Positions 34,756 through 47,326 of a stretch of 64,000 bases of DNA are shown in pieces (within the stretch, counting starts at the first letter, position 1; each line of letters opens with the position of its first letter). Made by a program: the position numbers and the translations under genes. This DNA is from Sphaeramia orbicularis (lineage: Eukaryota; Chordata; Actinopteri; Kurtiformes; Apogonidae): assembly GCF_902148855.1 (NCBI RefSeq), contig NC_043964.1:8744582-8808581 (forward strand), written 5' to 3'. The notes below the pieces were generated by a model, which saw only the letters and a list, made by a program, of their open reading frames with translations, did no database searches and was not told the DNA's origin.

Positions 34756-35928
34756 CTCTATACATTTGTATTTCTCTTTTTGGGCTGCGACTAATGATAA
34801 TTTCACTGTTGTGTATTTTACCAAATTACAAATTATATACTTGTGAGGGGGAAAAAATAGCAAATATGAAATAATTTCAATTTCACCTATGTAACTTAGT
34901 TATTTCTAGTTCACCCAATACACCAAAACCCAAACTACTCACTTAACTGTCAAATTTATCCCAGATTGATAAGAAGATCAAGCAGGACACTGACCAGTAA
35001 CCCTGCCCTGAATGTTAATGCACTTTGAGTTTTCATAATTTCACTTTTCAATGCATGCAGTGCCTTCAAGCAACAATGCAGCACATGCTCTGACTAAGAG
35101 GAAAGTTATGAAAGGCACTCAAATGCAAACCCACATTATCATTATTATTAGAGCAGACCACTGAGAAAAAGACACAGCAGGAGGCATCAGACATGTCTAC
35201 ACTCGCCCACAACAACTTCCGTATTTTGAGTTATTTACGCGTTTTTAACCCCTCGCCCACAGTGCTGAAATCTCCATCAGCCATTCGAATATTAAATCCA
35301 TATTTACACTATAATTCACCCCACTTTAGTTCTCTTGTCTTCTTCCTGAAACGCCTTGTTATTTCATTATTTATGAGTTTCTTGCGCGTGGAACCAAAAC
35401 CCACCAAACTTGCTTGGAAAAATGGGCATTTTTAGGTTTGCATTCGCCTTGGAGCATGAATATTACCAATAATTTACAGTTCAAGCACGATTTCCTGATT
35501 TATAATATATGTGTATTAATTCGGTTTTGATTCTTTTCCCAAATAAAATATTTATCCATAACATGTAGCCTTTAACAGACAGTTGCCGCTGCTTGTTGCG
35601 GCGTATTTTGGTCAAGATGATGCAGATCGACTAGCCTGAAAGTTGTCAGTTTTGCTATATCTATAGTGGAAACACTACACCCAGAAGAATGTGAATCTGA
35701 TCAGAAAAGATGCCACTTATGAAATAAACTACTTTAAACGACATTAGTGTCGTTTTCTCTGAGTTTAATGCTTCGTTGTCGTATTAACATTAAGACAGAA
35801 AAGTTGTTGCTAGCTTGTCAAAGACAATGAAAACTCGGCACATCCTCTCTTTAGCTGAGAAGGAACAGCTGCCAAAAGATTAGCTTCAACATCTCAGACT
35901 AAATGTGAGGATAAATGATATATCCTAC

Positions 35929-36050
35929 CTGTTTTAGTGCTTTCTTATGGCCATTCCGTCCCTAAATTTCAACTCTAAACCGCTCCACCGCTACAGCTCG
36001 ATATGCTCAAGTTTTCACTCAAGTCCAAAAATGACATTTCCGAGGGTTTA
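35929..36050 (-). other. crlf3: Candidate 5' UTR exon of crlf3
   Basis: On the minus strand AGCACTAAAACAG is followed by a consensus donor GTAGGATATA (35928-35919). It precedes, in the direction of transcription, the acceptor just before the crlf3 ATG exon. The far edge of the exon is a guess. No ORF is implied. Confidence 0.45.
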
Positions 36051-36054
36051 AGGG

Positions 36055-36110
36055 CAGGAGCCAATCACAGACTACATGTTTTGACGGACAAATACCTTAG
36101 CCAATAGGAG
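36055..36110 (-). promoter_or_regulatory. CCAAT-box promoter candidate for crlf3
   Basis: Two CCAAT motifs (36061-36065 in GAGCCAATCACAG and 36101-36105 in TAGCCAATAGGAG) lie 40 bp apart, just upstream of the candidate crlf3 UTR exon. Seen from the gene they are ATTGG, and CCAAT boxes work in both orientations. No TATA box is clear. Confidence 0.4.
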
Positions 36111-36374
36111 TGTGAATTGCACCGTTATCCCCAGACATACTCACAGATGAAAGTAGAACTGATGAAATGAGCTGGAGTTTGGCCAAATCTGGACATTTAT
36201 GCATTTTTTTCATAAAATAGAATTAAGCCTAAAGACTGTTTAAAAAAATAAGTAATATGTTTTTGAATGGTGTTTATAATCCACTTATCGTGTTGACCAT
36301 TTAATTAAAGTAAAATCCATTTTTCTCTGTACCAGCCTCTACTGCTGGCTCTTTTTTGTCATTGAAAGTATATG

Positions 36375-36378
36375 TATT

Positions 36379-36409
<31 letters not shown>

Positions 36410-36436
36410 TTTGTTTATGTATTTATTTATTTATTT
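36375..36436. repeat. (TTTA)n microsatellite
   Basis: About 15 TTTA units with two interruptions (TTTGTTTATG). Confidence 0.9.
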
Positions 36437-38696
36437 TAACGTTTGTCCTGGTTAATGCTATCTGGTATGCTCCATAAAACAATACATAACTACCAGTAGA
36501 ATTCGCATGAGTTCAGAGGAGTTATGTCTCCTTCTGGTGGGTTATAGTGAGTACAACATGAGATGTGGAGAGTGTAAGAGTGTTGTTGTTGATCATCTGT
36601 ACTGTCTGATGTACTGCAATTTTATTAATGTAAATATGTATATATCCTATAGAATTTTATTATTGTTGTTGTTGTTTTTTGTATTTTTTTTTTTCCACTT
36701 TATATATGTTTACATGTATATGTATATTGTGTTTGAAGCATTTCTCAAGATCCTGCCAAACATGTATAGTTTATGACCCTTGACTCTTGTGATCTTGTTT
36801 ACCTTCAGATTCATGATCTCCTTAGTTTTTTTTTCATGTTACTTTTAGGTATGTATTTGTACAAATGTCAAAGAACACCATAATGTGCTGCAAACCAGTT
36901 ATTGTAATATCATAAAATTGACATGGATCCACTTTTTTGTCACTTTATTTCATTTTGTGCAAGCAGAAACACAATAATTACAGAATATTTCACTTAAATA
37001 CATCCATGAGGATTGCATTCATCTACAGAAGGGTGAACATCTAAAGAGAAACTGTGTAATTATATGCATAAACTTTCATCCTATAAAATCATATATATAT
37101 TCATAACATTTTGAGATATTCTTATTGTTTTTGAGAAATCAAAATAAAAATATGTTCTTCAGCTTTTTGCTAATAATAACTCTGGTTTGGGAGGTAATGA
37201 TAAGGTCCCTGGGTTGATGGCAACCTATGTGATGTTTCAAGTAAGAGGACAGGATTAAGACTGAGTAGATTTACAGGTCAAACTATGAGACATAGCACAC
37301 GGGATGCACTGATATGTACCACACTGAGTCCATCATCTGTCTGAGAACATTAAAAAAAAGGCTGAGAAAGCATCTTGGAGGCTGCATGGTGTCATCTCCA
37401 GCGTACAATCCTTTTTATTCAACTTTTTTAGCTGTTTTTGAGTTCTCGTCAGAGTGAGAGTAAACAAGTAAACATGTCACTCAAGGCTCAACAATGATGT
37501 GTTTTTCATCTTTTTCAGACAACAATGGAACTCTACAGCATTAAGGGAGTGGTACACAGACACTTTATAGGATGAAATAATTGCAAGTGTTAATCTTTCC
37601 ATATGGTTTGTTGGTAAAAACAAGAGCATAGAAAATAAACATTACATGCACACACAACAGAACTAATGGAACCTTCAGCTGAGATGCAGATCACAGTCCT
37701 ACAGATTGGTGGTTGCAACCTGACTGAAATCATTCTAATTAGACATCAGACCATAATTGTATACATGGACGGTGAATTAGATGTGTGGTTACAGGCCCCA
37801 AAGCATTTAAAGCTTCAGTGTATGATAGATTTTGCCGCCACCGGGCAAAAATGACTATTCTGCATAGTGTTCTTTAGGTGACATGAGACAAATCAGGACT
37901 TCTGATTATTGCTTACATTCTGTCAGATACAACAATGTTTCTCTTTAACTTTGCAGAAGCAACATGGCAGCTCCCATCACTGTAATTAGGTTTCACGTTC
38001 CACAGTAGCATGAAACAACTAACTATTGTAGTGTTTTTCTTGATTTCTTTAGTTTTAATCAGAATAAACCTTTTCTGTCAAGTGCAATATGGTCCCCCTT
38101 GCTGAGAAATCTTGAATTTACCATAGCTTTGTTCATCTTTTCAAAGTCAGGGTTCAGGGTTTACTCAACCCAGCTGAAAAATCTCTAATGGTTGAAGTGG
38201 TTACATGGGCTGTTTTTTATTCTGTCTGGACTATTAGTGGACTGTTATGGTCCATGTAAACACAGCTAACATCCTGATACATCAGTGCATCCCAAAAATG
38301 TACAAGAACTGCATTTAAAAGTGAACAAAAAATAAAACAAAAAAACCCACATCATATCTCATTGTGTTAAATATTACTAATGACTGAATGATGATGAGTG
38401 CAGTCTTATCACCAAAATAAGGCACGATTGGTGTAAAGTCGAAATACTGAGTCCATTGAGCTGGTTTTAGGGGAGCTGTACTGGGATGTGGGCTCAGATG
38501 AATCACCAGCAAAACCAGCCATGATCCACCACAACAGAACTCCAAAATAAAAATGATGTCATGAGTTACGTTTGTATGTTGTACTACTATTTATGCAAAA
38601 TATCCAAACCTAAGAATACGATAGTGACTGAGCACCTTTATCCTCTTCATTTTAATCCTGCAGTGACATTTCTACCTGTGGACAGATGATCAATAC
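36437..38696. other. Intergenic, no gene seen
   Basis: AT-rich sequence between the crlf3 promoter region and the piggyBac-like element. A short GTTGTT run lies at about 36660. No recognisable exon, domain or delimited repeat was found. Confidence 0.55.
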
Positions 38697-38700
38697 TTAA

Positions 38701-39365
38701 CCTTCCTCTTGTGTTAGGGTCGGCACCGACACAATTCAGGTTTTAAATGTATAAATTAACCATATAAAATTTGTTCATAGCATCAAGGCTTTTTGACTTT
38801 GTCAGGGATCTCTATTTGAACAAAATAATCCAAAAAAATTTTTTTTCACTAAATTATTAAAGGCTCTGATTGAAATTATGATCTTTGTGTTGTTAGGGTC
38901 GGCTTCAACCCTGTTATAAAAAATAAGATTATGAAGCAATAATTAGAGTCAAAACTGAAATCCTAAGTGCACTGTCAGCCAACACACTGACAGTCAGCTC
39001 CTCTGCCAATCATGTGAGCTTCTGGGGATTCTCATTTTGCCTTGTTATCCAGTACATCTGTACAAAAACAAAACAAGCAAAGACGGGCATGTCCACACGT
39101 GAGGTCAATTCAGTTTAGAGTTGGTGACTTGCAGAGTGCACATCGAGGGGTATAGTGACAAAAAAAAGGCCCAGAGGCTCACACCAAAAATATTAAAACT
39201 AATATTTTTGTGGATAAGAAAGTCTAACAAGGTAACCAAGAGATGAGAAACAAATTAGATGATAGATAATTGTTTTTAGTGTATTTTACAGCTGATTTAA
39301 GACATGGGTCAAAACCGACCGCTTAACATAAGAGATGGTAACAGAAAGCTAACACAAGAGGAAGG
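38701..39365. mobile_element. piggyBac-like MITE
   Basis: TTAA at 38697-38700 and 39366-39369; termini CCTTCCTCTTGTGTTAG and its exact inverse CTAACACAAGAGGAAGG. Inner subterminal blocks GGGTCGGCACCGAC and GGGTCAAAACCGACC also mirror each other. 665 bp without transposase coding. Confidence 0.85.
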
Positions 39366-39369
39366 TTAA

Positions 39370-39908
39370 GAAAAAAGTTGAACTAACAGGTAAAAACTAA
39401 CATAAATAGTCAAAGGTGAAGATATCCTGACTTTTAGACTTTTGTTTGGGTAAAGTTGAACCCTACTTTTGTTTCTCTACATCCTCTAATTCAAGTGTTT
39501 CAACCTGTTTTTCATTATTTTTATTGCTTCCCTGCTTTGTATAGCATTATGGCATGGTTTTAGTGTAGAAAAATACAAATGAACCAATGCTCAGCACTGG
39601 AAAAAATAGCCCCTGAACTAAAATGAGTTTAACACCCATGTTCTGTGACATGTTTACATGATTTTTCATCAAACCATTAAGTGTCTTAGTGTCATTAAGT
39701 GATTCCTTGTGGCTTATAAATGGGAACATCCTGGATGACACCACCAACATCAGGGTTTTCCTTTCATTTGTAACCCCTCTGTCTGTTGTCATTATCATGT
39801 CACTGTTTAAAAACCCATGCGTCAAACTGTTGTGTGCGTATGTGACATTTTAATGTTCTCACTGTGTGGATTTTTCCCTCCAGCTCAGACAGACACAGAG
39901 TCCCTCCT
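39370..39908. other. 3' flank of mpv17l
   Basis: Downstream of the mpv17l stop codon (minus strand). No clear poly(A) signal was chosen. The phrase ACTAAAATGAGTTTAACACC near 39616 is a hAT-end-like scrap. Confidence 0.4.
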
Positions 39909-42900
39909 TCAGTTCTCCCTCTGGATCTTTTTCTTTTTACGGGCCAGTCGGGCCTCACGCATCTCCTCCAGGGTCTTGCGGGGATCCATGATGAAGGCCA
40001 GAGCCACGGCGGCGGTACCGTCACCATTCTGTCGTGAAAAGCAGAGGAAGGTGGCCCAGAGGAACGCACAGCAGCCCATGAAGGCGGTTCGCATGTGCAA
40101 CGGCATCAGGGCGAAGTTCAGAAACTGTGTGGAGCACAAAAAATACACATTTGAACTCACTTTACCTTTACATTTTCCTAATAATAATAATAACAATAAG
40201 TTGCATTTATAAAGCCCTTTTCATCCAACGGAATCTCTAAGTGCCACATAGAAAAGACAGTCCAACAAAAAAAAAACCCCAAAAGCTACTTTGTTTGCAT
40301 GAAAATGACCAAATTTTCTTTATGCCAACATGAAATATTTACAGTACAGTCTTTACATATAAATCAGTCAATCAATCAATAAAATTTGATTTATATTGTG
40401 TCAAATCATAACAAAAGTTATCTCATCACACTTTACATTTAGAGCTGTTCTAGACATTTAAATAACAATATAAAGTCTGTTTTTCTTTTCAGTGCTAGAA
40501 ATGCCAAGAGTTGCTACGTAAAGCTGCTTGATGGGATGCACCCACCCTCTGTCTCTAATTGTAATGCATTAATTCTCTTTATAAAGAAAGTGTTTAGAAT
40601 AAAGATCTGTGACTAAGGATCAGTGATCTGTGATTCATCCTGCACTCAGAAGACGTGAATACTACTTTTACCTCCTATTAAGACACTTTCTCTAATCTTT
40701 ATGTCCCCTGTAGAAGACTGTGGAGCTGACCAGGACACATGTAAATATGAAAAACCAGTAGTCATACCATACCATACCATACCATACCATACCATACCAT
40801 ACCATACCATACCATACCTATGGTCAGTTTACTAAGACTTCAAACAAAAGCCTGTGTGTATATATAAGACATTTCTGTTTTATTTACCTGCATGAATGGC
40901 CAGTACATGAGACCGGTCTGAAAGAGAAAAACAGGACATTAGAAAAGTTCAGAAGACACCTCAACATAACTGAATCAAAGTACATACAGTGGAAACAATG
41001 ATGATTTAAAGTGCATCTTTCTGGTCTAACTAAAATGATGTGTAAATGTAATTTAGTCTTAGCAGTAAATAATGACGCATGGAATAAAAGAAGTTTGTAA
41101 GGTGTCACAAATGTAACATTTCATACATGAAATTCTTAAAACAAGCCACTGATTTGTAGTAATGGAGTGAATAACTTCATATTACATAATGAAGCGCAGT
41201 GTGTATTTTAATTCAATACACTTTTAATATCATACAGACATTAATGTCATTCATCTGGATCTGAAAAGTGGGCAAAATAGTCATTAAATTTTCAACTGGA
41301 TCAAAAGGAGCTACACTTTCTACATCAAATGAATATTACATATTAAATTATACAGTTAATTGCACCCTATCATAGTTAATAGGACAAATGTGCTGGTGTT
41401 TAGAAAGGAGTTACATCTGAATATAATTTAATTTTGTTAAAATGCATGATGAATGCATAAAATTGGATGAAGATGTAGAACATAGCTATTTGTTTTGATG
41501 CTTTTAATTTTAATTCAATATGACTTGAGTTATGAGGTCTGTATTTATGCTTTTAAGGTTTTATTGTCCAGTTTAACTTTTTTTTTTTTTTTTAAAGTGA
41601 TCAAATATTAAATAAGAGCATCTTTTCTTCTTACACTTTAACAGAAATCTGAAACCTGATGTTATCTTTCCAGTTCTGAAATATATTAGGAAAGTGAACA
41701 CCAGGCAATGTAGCTAATGTTCTGATCCACTGCTTATTTGACTTATTTTTAACCCTCAAACACCTAGACAACCACTGCTTACCAAACGCATCCAATGATC
41801 TAAACTGTTTGATACCTGTTGATCCACTAATTCTATCAATACATGTCAATAATTGATGTAAAATGCAGTTTTTCATCTTTTCATGGTCATCAGATATGAC
41901 CCATTTGGATGTTCAGAGGCTCAATAGTGAACACTGAAACACCATCATCTTCCACAACATTAAATCATCAGTAAAACCCATGGCGTTGGATCAATGACAG
42001 TGGATAGACAACTGTTTTATGTTCAATTAATGACATCTTTGCTGAAAAAGTCTTTTTTTTTTTTTGAGTTTTCTCTGCTTCTGATATAATAACCCATAAC
42101 TTTACTTAGCTTTTATGAACATCTAGATCTGTGGTTCCCAACCTTTTCTGGCTCGTGACCTCATTTTAACATCACAAATTTCTGGCGACCCCAGACATTC
42201 AAAACAGAGACTTTTTTTTTGCTAAAATTAATGTGCTTTTGATCATGTAATAGTTCGCTATATTGCAAATAAACGTTAATTTTGGAGGACATTTAGTCTA
42301 TATAATGTATATTATTGTGGACGGAGGCAGAAAAGCCAGGTGTAGATTACTGCACAAAGTGAGAATTTTATTTTCCTTGGTCAGGATATGTACAGTCAGT
42401 CCAGCTTGGATTTACAAGGCTGACAATTAAAACTGAACAAACAAGAACTCAAACTATGAATTATGAAAGAGCTGCAGCATCTGAAACTGACCACAATGAA
42501 CATTTGAAAGAAACAGAACCACAGTGCTTCAGTTTCAGCTTCAGAGTTTGTCATGTCTTTTATGGATTGGGATTGTCTCTCTCAACTCAACATATATTTT
42601 TATTAGTAAGTTTTGTTTTGTTTTTTGTTTTGTTTTTTTAATCAATTACTACAAATTTCAGGTGACCCCATTTGAATTCCAGGCGACCCCACTTGGGGTC
42701 CTGACCCCAAGGTTGAAAAACATTGATCTAGATGATCAGTGAGTGAAATACAGGGAAATACCTGATTTTCACTGAAAAATGCACTGTACAGCACTTAATA
42801 TTAGAATAAATAGATATAAATCGTTTAAGGGTACATTGATAGGTTACATAGAGAGTAAAAAAAATAATTTGGGAACTGCCACAAAAGTAGCACTGGGTCT

Positions 42901-42920
42901 TTAATGGTAAAAAAATGACC

Positions 42921-42953
<33 letters not shown>

Positions 42954-45139
42954 AAAAAAAAACAAAACTAAAAAAAAAAAAAAACAGATGATACCTCTTA
43001 AATATGTCAAGTGTTATAATAATTTTGGCCTCCACTGTAGTTCTGGGCCTTTAAGGGTTAAGAAATAACGTTTTAGAAAACATAAACTGGTTGTATTTTT
43101 TTAGCAGCATGTCTTCATTCTTTAGTTTTCATTCAATCAGCCTGTTTCAGCCTTTACATAATCTCCTCTGGTAAAAGACAAACACATGGAGTCTCCTTCA
43201 TTGCAGACGTATCAGACTGAGGCAGGATTTCCGCCGCTAAACGCACTGAAACTTGCTGACTTTTTTATCCGCTGACAGTCTCACCAGTGCATTACCCCGG
43301 TTGCTCCCGGCATCCTGCCCACTGCGCAAAAGCAGCAGCGGCGCAATCTAGGTTAATCTGGTTGTGAGCTCGCAGAGGCGTGAGTGGAAGGTGACTTTCC
43401 TCCGCTCGGTGCCCGTCTGTGCGTCTACCTGGCGGCCTTACCTTCCAGGTGTTGAAGAACTTCTCCCTCCAGTCTTCAAAGACGTCCTCTTTTCCCTCCA
43501 AGAAGCTCACTCCTGCAGGGCACAGGACACTGTTTACGCACGGGTTTGGCTTCAGTTGTGCGTAATTACGCAGCAATTAAAAACCTGACCGGTGATTTCT
43601 CATCTTAATGTTTGACCTCATCATCATCTGATAGTATTTTACTCTGTCCTCACGTGCTGAAGTTGTTTCACTTAAACAGAGACATGACAGTACAGATGTT
43701 TTCAGATGACTCCAACACAAATTATAGGATTATGGTAAAGGCTGGTTCTGCTAAACTCTGAAAATCCAGTTCCATCCTCTGTGCGTCTATAACATGACAG
43801 CACACAGACAATATTGAGATTGTGCAATTTTTACCCAAACTGGGCAGTTGTAAATTTTACCCCTTGCTGCTCTTGCTTGTGCTTATTTTAATTAAACTTC
43901 CTGAATTAAGTTAATTTATTTTAGTCGTTTTATTTTATGCTGAACTGCCTTTTTTAGTGTAGGCTATTCTTCCATTTATTAACATACAAATCATTCTTTA
44001 CCTACAGATTATTCATCACTGTCAAGATCTGAAAAAGTGGCATAAATAAAATGAACATCAATAACACTCATATTATTGTCACTGTCTTGTTATCTTTGAT
44101 ACCTTTCTTTATTTTGCAGCACATTACACCTTAACCCAGTGGTTCCCAACCTTTTTTGACTCGTGACCCCATTTTAACATCACAAATTTCTGGTGACCCC
44201 AGACATTCAAAACAGAGACTTTTTTTTTTTTTTTTCTAAAATAAATTGTTTTTTTGATCATGTAATAGTTTGCTATACTATGTTACAAATAAATGTTAAT
44301 TTTATTATACATTTAGTCTATATAATGTATATTTTTATGGACGGAGGCAGAAAAGCCAGGTGTAGATTACTGCACAAAGTGAGAATTTTATTTTCCTTGG
44401 TCAGGATATGTACAGTCAGTCCAGCTTGGATTTACAAGGCTGACAATTAATATTAATACTGAACAAACAAGAACTCAAACTATGAATTATGAAAGAGCTG
44501 CAGCATCTGAAACTGACCACAGTGAACATTTGAAAGCTAAACAGAACCACAGTACTGCAGTTTCAGCTTCAGTTTGTCATGTCTTTTATGGATTGGGATT
44601 GTCTCTCTCATCTCACCATATTTTTTATTAGAAAGTTTTTTTTTTTTTTTTTTTTAAATTACTACTAGAAATTTCAGGCGACCCCATTTGAATTCCAGGT
44701 GACTCCACGTGGGGTCCCGACCCCAAGGTTGAAAAACACTGCCTTAACCTGTAAAGCTTGAGCTATTTTCATGACTCAGTTCATCCAACTCCTTTTTCCT
44801 GAGCCTCAGTCCCTTCTACTCACCCGTGTAGAAGACACTGGTGCCCAAAGGCGACGCGAAGCTTTGGTCCAGCAGCAGTTTGCGGAAAACCATCCCTGCA
44901 GACTTCCCGGGGAAACGCCGCTCCAACGCTCGCAGCCAAAAGTAATTAAAGTTTCCGTGGAAGCTGATCGCCACGATGGCCACGTTCCGAGTGTGTTTCC
45001 AGTCCATGCGCTCCTTCTGCGCCAAGAGCTGATGGACCAGGTCTCCGCCGGCGAACAGGCAGCCGTACAAAGTGACGTTGGCCAGCCAGGGGAAGCGCTT
45101 GGCCGCTTCTTTTAGCACCGCTCTCCTCATGTTTGGCAC
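39909..45139 (-). CDS. mpv17l: MPV17-like protein (Mpv17/PMP22 family)
   Basis: Four exons on the minus strand with GT/AG borders: 45139-44824, 43512-43442, 40917-40888, 40124-39909 (633 nt, 210 residues; human MPV17L is 196). Family landmarks in order: FPWLANVTLYGCLFAGGDLV, FHGNFNYFWLRALERRFPG, LLLDQSFASPLGTSVFYTG, GKEDVFEDWREKFFNTW, the signature GLMYWPFMQFLNF, and GCCAFLWATFLCFS. The third exon is only 30 nt and codes TGLMYWPFMQ. Proteins of this family are small four-helix membrane proteins of mitochondria or peroxisomes; MPV17L is linked to reactive-oxygen control. A second in-frame Met at codon 4 is an alternative start. The C-terminus ends in a basic, charged tail (RLARKKKKIQREN). Confidence 0.93.
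40366..40470. repeat. Fish dispersed repeat fragment
   Basis: CAATCAATCAATAAAATTTG, ATTTATATTGTGTCAAATCA, and TAACAAAAGTTATCTCATCA match a widespread fish repeat I know by its AATCATAACAAAAGTTATCT core. It lies in the third mpv17l intron. Confidence 0.55.
40763..40818. repeat. (CATAC)n pentanucleotide microsatellite
   Basis: Eleven perfect ACCAT units in the mpv17l intron. Confidence 0.95.
41753..43057. mobile_element. piggyBac-like MITE interrupted by a hAT element
   Basis: TTAA at 41749-41752 and 43058-43061. Right terminus (reverse complement) CCCTTAAAGGCCCAGAAC; left terminus CCCTCAAACACCTAGAC. The sequence matches the copy at 26982-27522 (CTGTTGATCCACTAAT, ATCTTTTCATGGTCATCAGA, GGGAACTGCCACAAAAGT) but is split by 42129-42725. 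A poly(C)/poly(A) expansion lies at 42921-42985. Confidence 0.75.
42129..42725. mobile_element. hAT-like element, CAGTGGTTCCCAACC family, copy 1
   Basis: Starts CTGTGGTTCCCAACCTTTTC and ends AGGTTGAAAAACATTG; exact 8-bp duplication ATCTAGAT at 42121-42128 and 42726-42733. The paralogous empty site is at 27353-27360 (ATCTACAT). About 90% similar by eye to copy 2 at 44137-44741. Confidence 0.88.
44137..44741. mobile_element. hAT-like element, CAGTGGTTCCCAACC family, copy 2
   Basis: Starts CAGTGGTTCCCAACCTTTTT and ends AGGTTGAAAAACACTG; exact 8-bp duplication CCTTAACC at 44129-44136 and 44742-44749. Shared interior: GGACGGAGGCAGAAAAGCCA and CAGTCAGTCCAGCTTGGATT. It ends only 82 bp before mpv17l exon 1 in genomic order. 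Confidence 0.9.
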
Positions 45140-46091
45140 TGGGGGGAAACCTCACTGTCCCGTGTGCGCTAAAACAGGATGGTGTCCTGAATTAAAAGGT
45201 GTCGTTTAGGTGATCAGGACGCACGCATAACGGTTAAATTAATTTCCCCATGGTCCTGATGTCAGCCGAGTGGCCGACACGACGCAATCCATCCGTGCGC
45301 GGTAATCAGGGAGGATTAGACGTTTCCACCGGCAGGATGAATATCACACAAGCTATTATCAGACCTAAGATGACTGCAGAAATAAAAACTCCACCAGGAA
45401 AGTTTATCAAACCCAATTCCACCTGCCATCATCCCACTTTGGTTACAAGATTGGTCTGAAAAACTGCGCGTCCTGGTTTTACGCGTGCGTAAAAGTCCTA
45501 CATGTTACACAGCAGAAGAAGGAGGACCACGGTGAGGCTCCACCTGGACGTGAATGTGGATCTGGATCAGTCTGTCTGGTCTATCTCGGCGTTTCTCTCC
45601 CGGTGATTGAGATTCCCCTCAGACAAATCCTGCGTGCCAAGCGCTAATCTGATGGATTGTCCCACGTTGCACACGTGTGGAATGACACACTGATCTGAAA
45701 GACACCCGGAGCTCAGGTCTGAGGCGCACAAACCGATCCATGAGCTGGTAGATCAGTGCACACGCCTTTAATATCCTAATGAATAAAGTAATTAAATACT
45801 CCTGAGGCGCACTTGTATTTTACTTGAGTTTTTCAATTTTCTGCACCTTTATCCTTCTACTGCACTACAAGTCAAAGGCAAATACCTATATTTTTTTTTC
45901 TACTGAACTATATTTTTCTAAATTTTTTGTTCCTTTTACAGATTTTCAATCCTGTCTTCCTCTTAGATTTGCTGGAAAATGACCATGTATGTTATTTTGA
46001 GAAACTTTAAGATAAGGTGAAGGACAAAGACATGACCTGACTGTGGACATTAACACTAAACTATTTACTTTAGGAAGGCACATCTCATAAA
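45140..46091. other. mpv17l upstream region
   Basis: Moderately GC-rich sequence next to the mpv17l start, a likely promoter region, then AT-rich spacer. No TATA or CCAAT box stands out. No second gene is seen. Confidence 0.4.
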
Positions 46092-46570
46092 CAGAGGGTG
46101 TCAAACATAGGGCCCGCAGGCCAAAACTGTCCCTCCAAAGGGTCCAGTCTGGCCTGGGAGATGAATTTGCAAAGCAAAAGAATTACACACACTGTAAAAA
46201 AAAATCCTGTTGTTTTTACAGAAAAAAACTGGTAGCTGTGGTTTCCAGAACATTACTGTAAAAAACACATCCAACTGTAAACATATTTACGGAGTAATAT
46301 GTAGATTTAACATTTTAAACATCTAGATTTAAATGGACTGCACTTATTTAGCACATTTTATACACCTTCGTGGTGTCAAAAGCATTTTCCAAATCCACCA
46401 GGTCCAACTGGGAGCAATTTAGGATTCAGTGTCTTCCACGGACACTTTGACATATGGACAGTCGGTGCCAGGATTCGAACCACCAACCCTTTGGTTATTG
46501 GACGAGCCACTCTACCAACTCTACCAACTCATTAATTTACAAGTGTAAAGTGTTGAATTGTTAAATGTTT

Positions 46571-46605
<35 letters not shown>

Positions 46606-47326
46606 TATTTTTAAAAAAAGCAAAAGGCTGTTATTTCAACATTATGGTCTTTGCAATTTAAACGGCACCACATTGTTTTTCAATTTACAGTTTTATTTTC
46701 TAAAAAATTATAGAAATACATAATTTGTAAATACAAATCTGGTTTTGTTCACATACTCTCCCTGTAAAAACTACAGCTATATTTGATTCAATCGTTAACA
46801 CAAAAATCTTTTCAAATAAACAACTTTGCTCTGTATTGTCATTTACAGTTTTTTTATGTTGCAATTTTACAACTTCTTGGTGCTAATTCTACAGTCATTT
46901 TTTACAGTGCAGTCAATCAAAGGTATCACTGAGTCTTGAGAAGTTGTTTTGATCATAAAGTTAAATGTTATATTCTTCAGTTCCAGATATCTATAAATAA
47001 ATGTTTTGTGTATTTGTAGATCCATTGTGGCCTCTAATTTGTAATCCACATGTGTAAATGATACACTGAGGCATGATATTGTTAAAATTCCAATTATTTG
47101 TATTAAGAAAATTCAGGTTTTTCATGATTGTTCACATGAAAAAGGATATTTAACTTTTTACACGTATTGGTCTGTGTGTGGAACCTGACCTAAAATGGTT
47201 TTGATATCCTTGATTGTTAACATCCTCAGTGTATTTTTGCATTTCACATATTTATCCCACTTTTGTCTGGACTGGACCATTTGACAGTCCTGTTTTGGCC
47301 CCTGGGCCTTATGTTTGACATCCCCG
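46092..47326. mobile_element. hAT-like element with nested insertions (probable)
   Basis: Left CAGAGGGTGTCAAACATAGG, right GGCCTTATGTTTGACATCCC, in inverse orientation to the 12113 family (shared GGGTCCAGTCTGG and TTTTGGCCCCTGGGCC phrases). No clean 8-bp duplication is visible. It is enlarged by the insertion at about 46191-46908. Confidence 0.55.
46191..46908. mobile_element. Nested element with ACTGTAAAAA ends
   Basis: Left end ACTGTAAAAAAAAATCCTG, right end TCATTTTTTACAGT; ACTGTAAAAAA termini are a common fish MITE type. Inside lies 46340-46530, a degenerate SINE-like piece ending GGATTCGAACCACCAACCC. A T-run of about 30 lies at 46570-46600. Confidence 0.5.

Noticed and set aside
46480-46530. 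tRNA-like B-box (GGATTCGAACC) as a tRNA gene
   Set aside because: No cloverleaf can be drawn around it; it belongs to a degenerate dispersed repeat.
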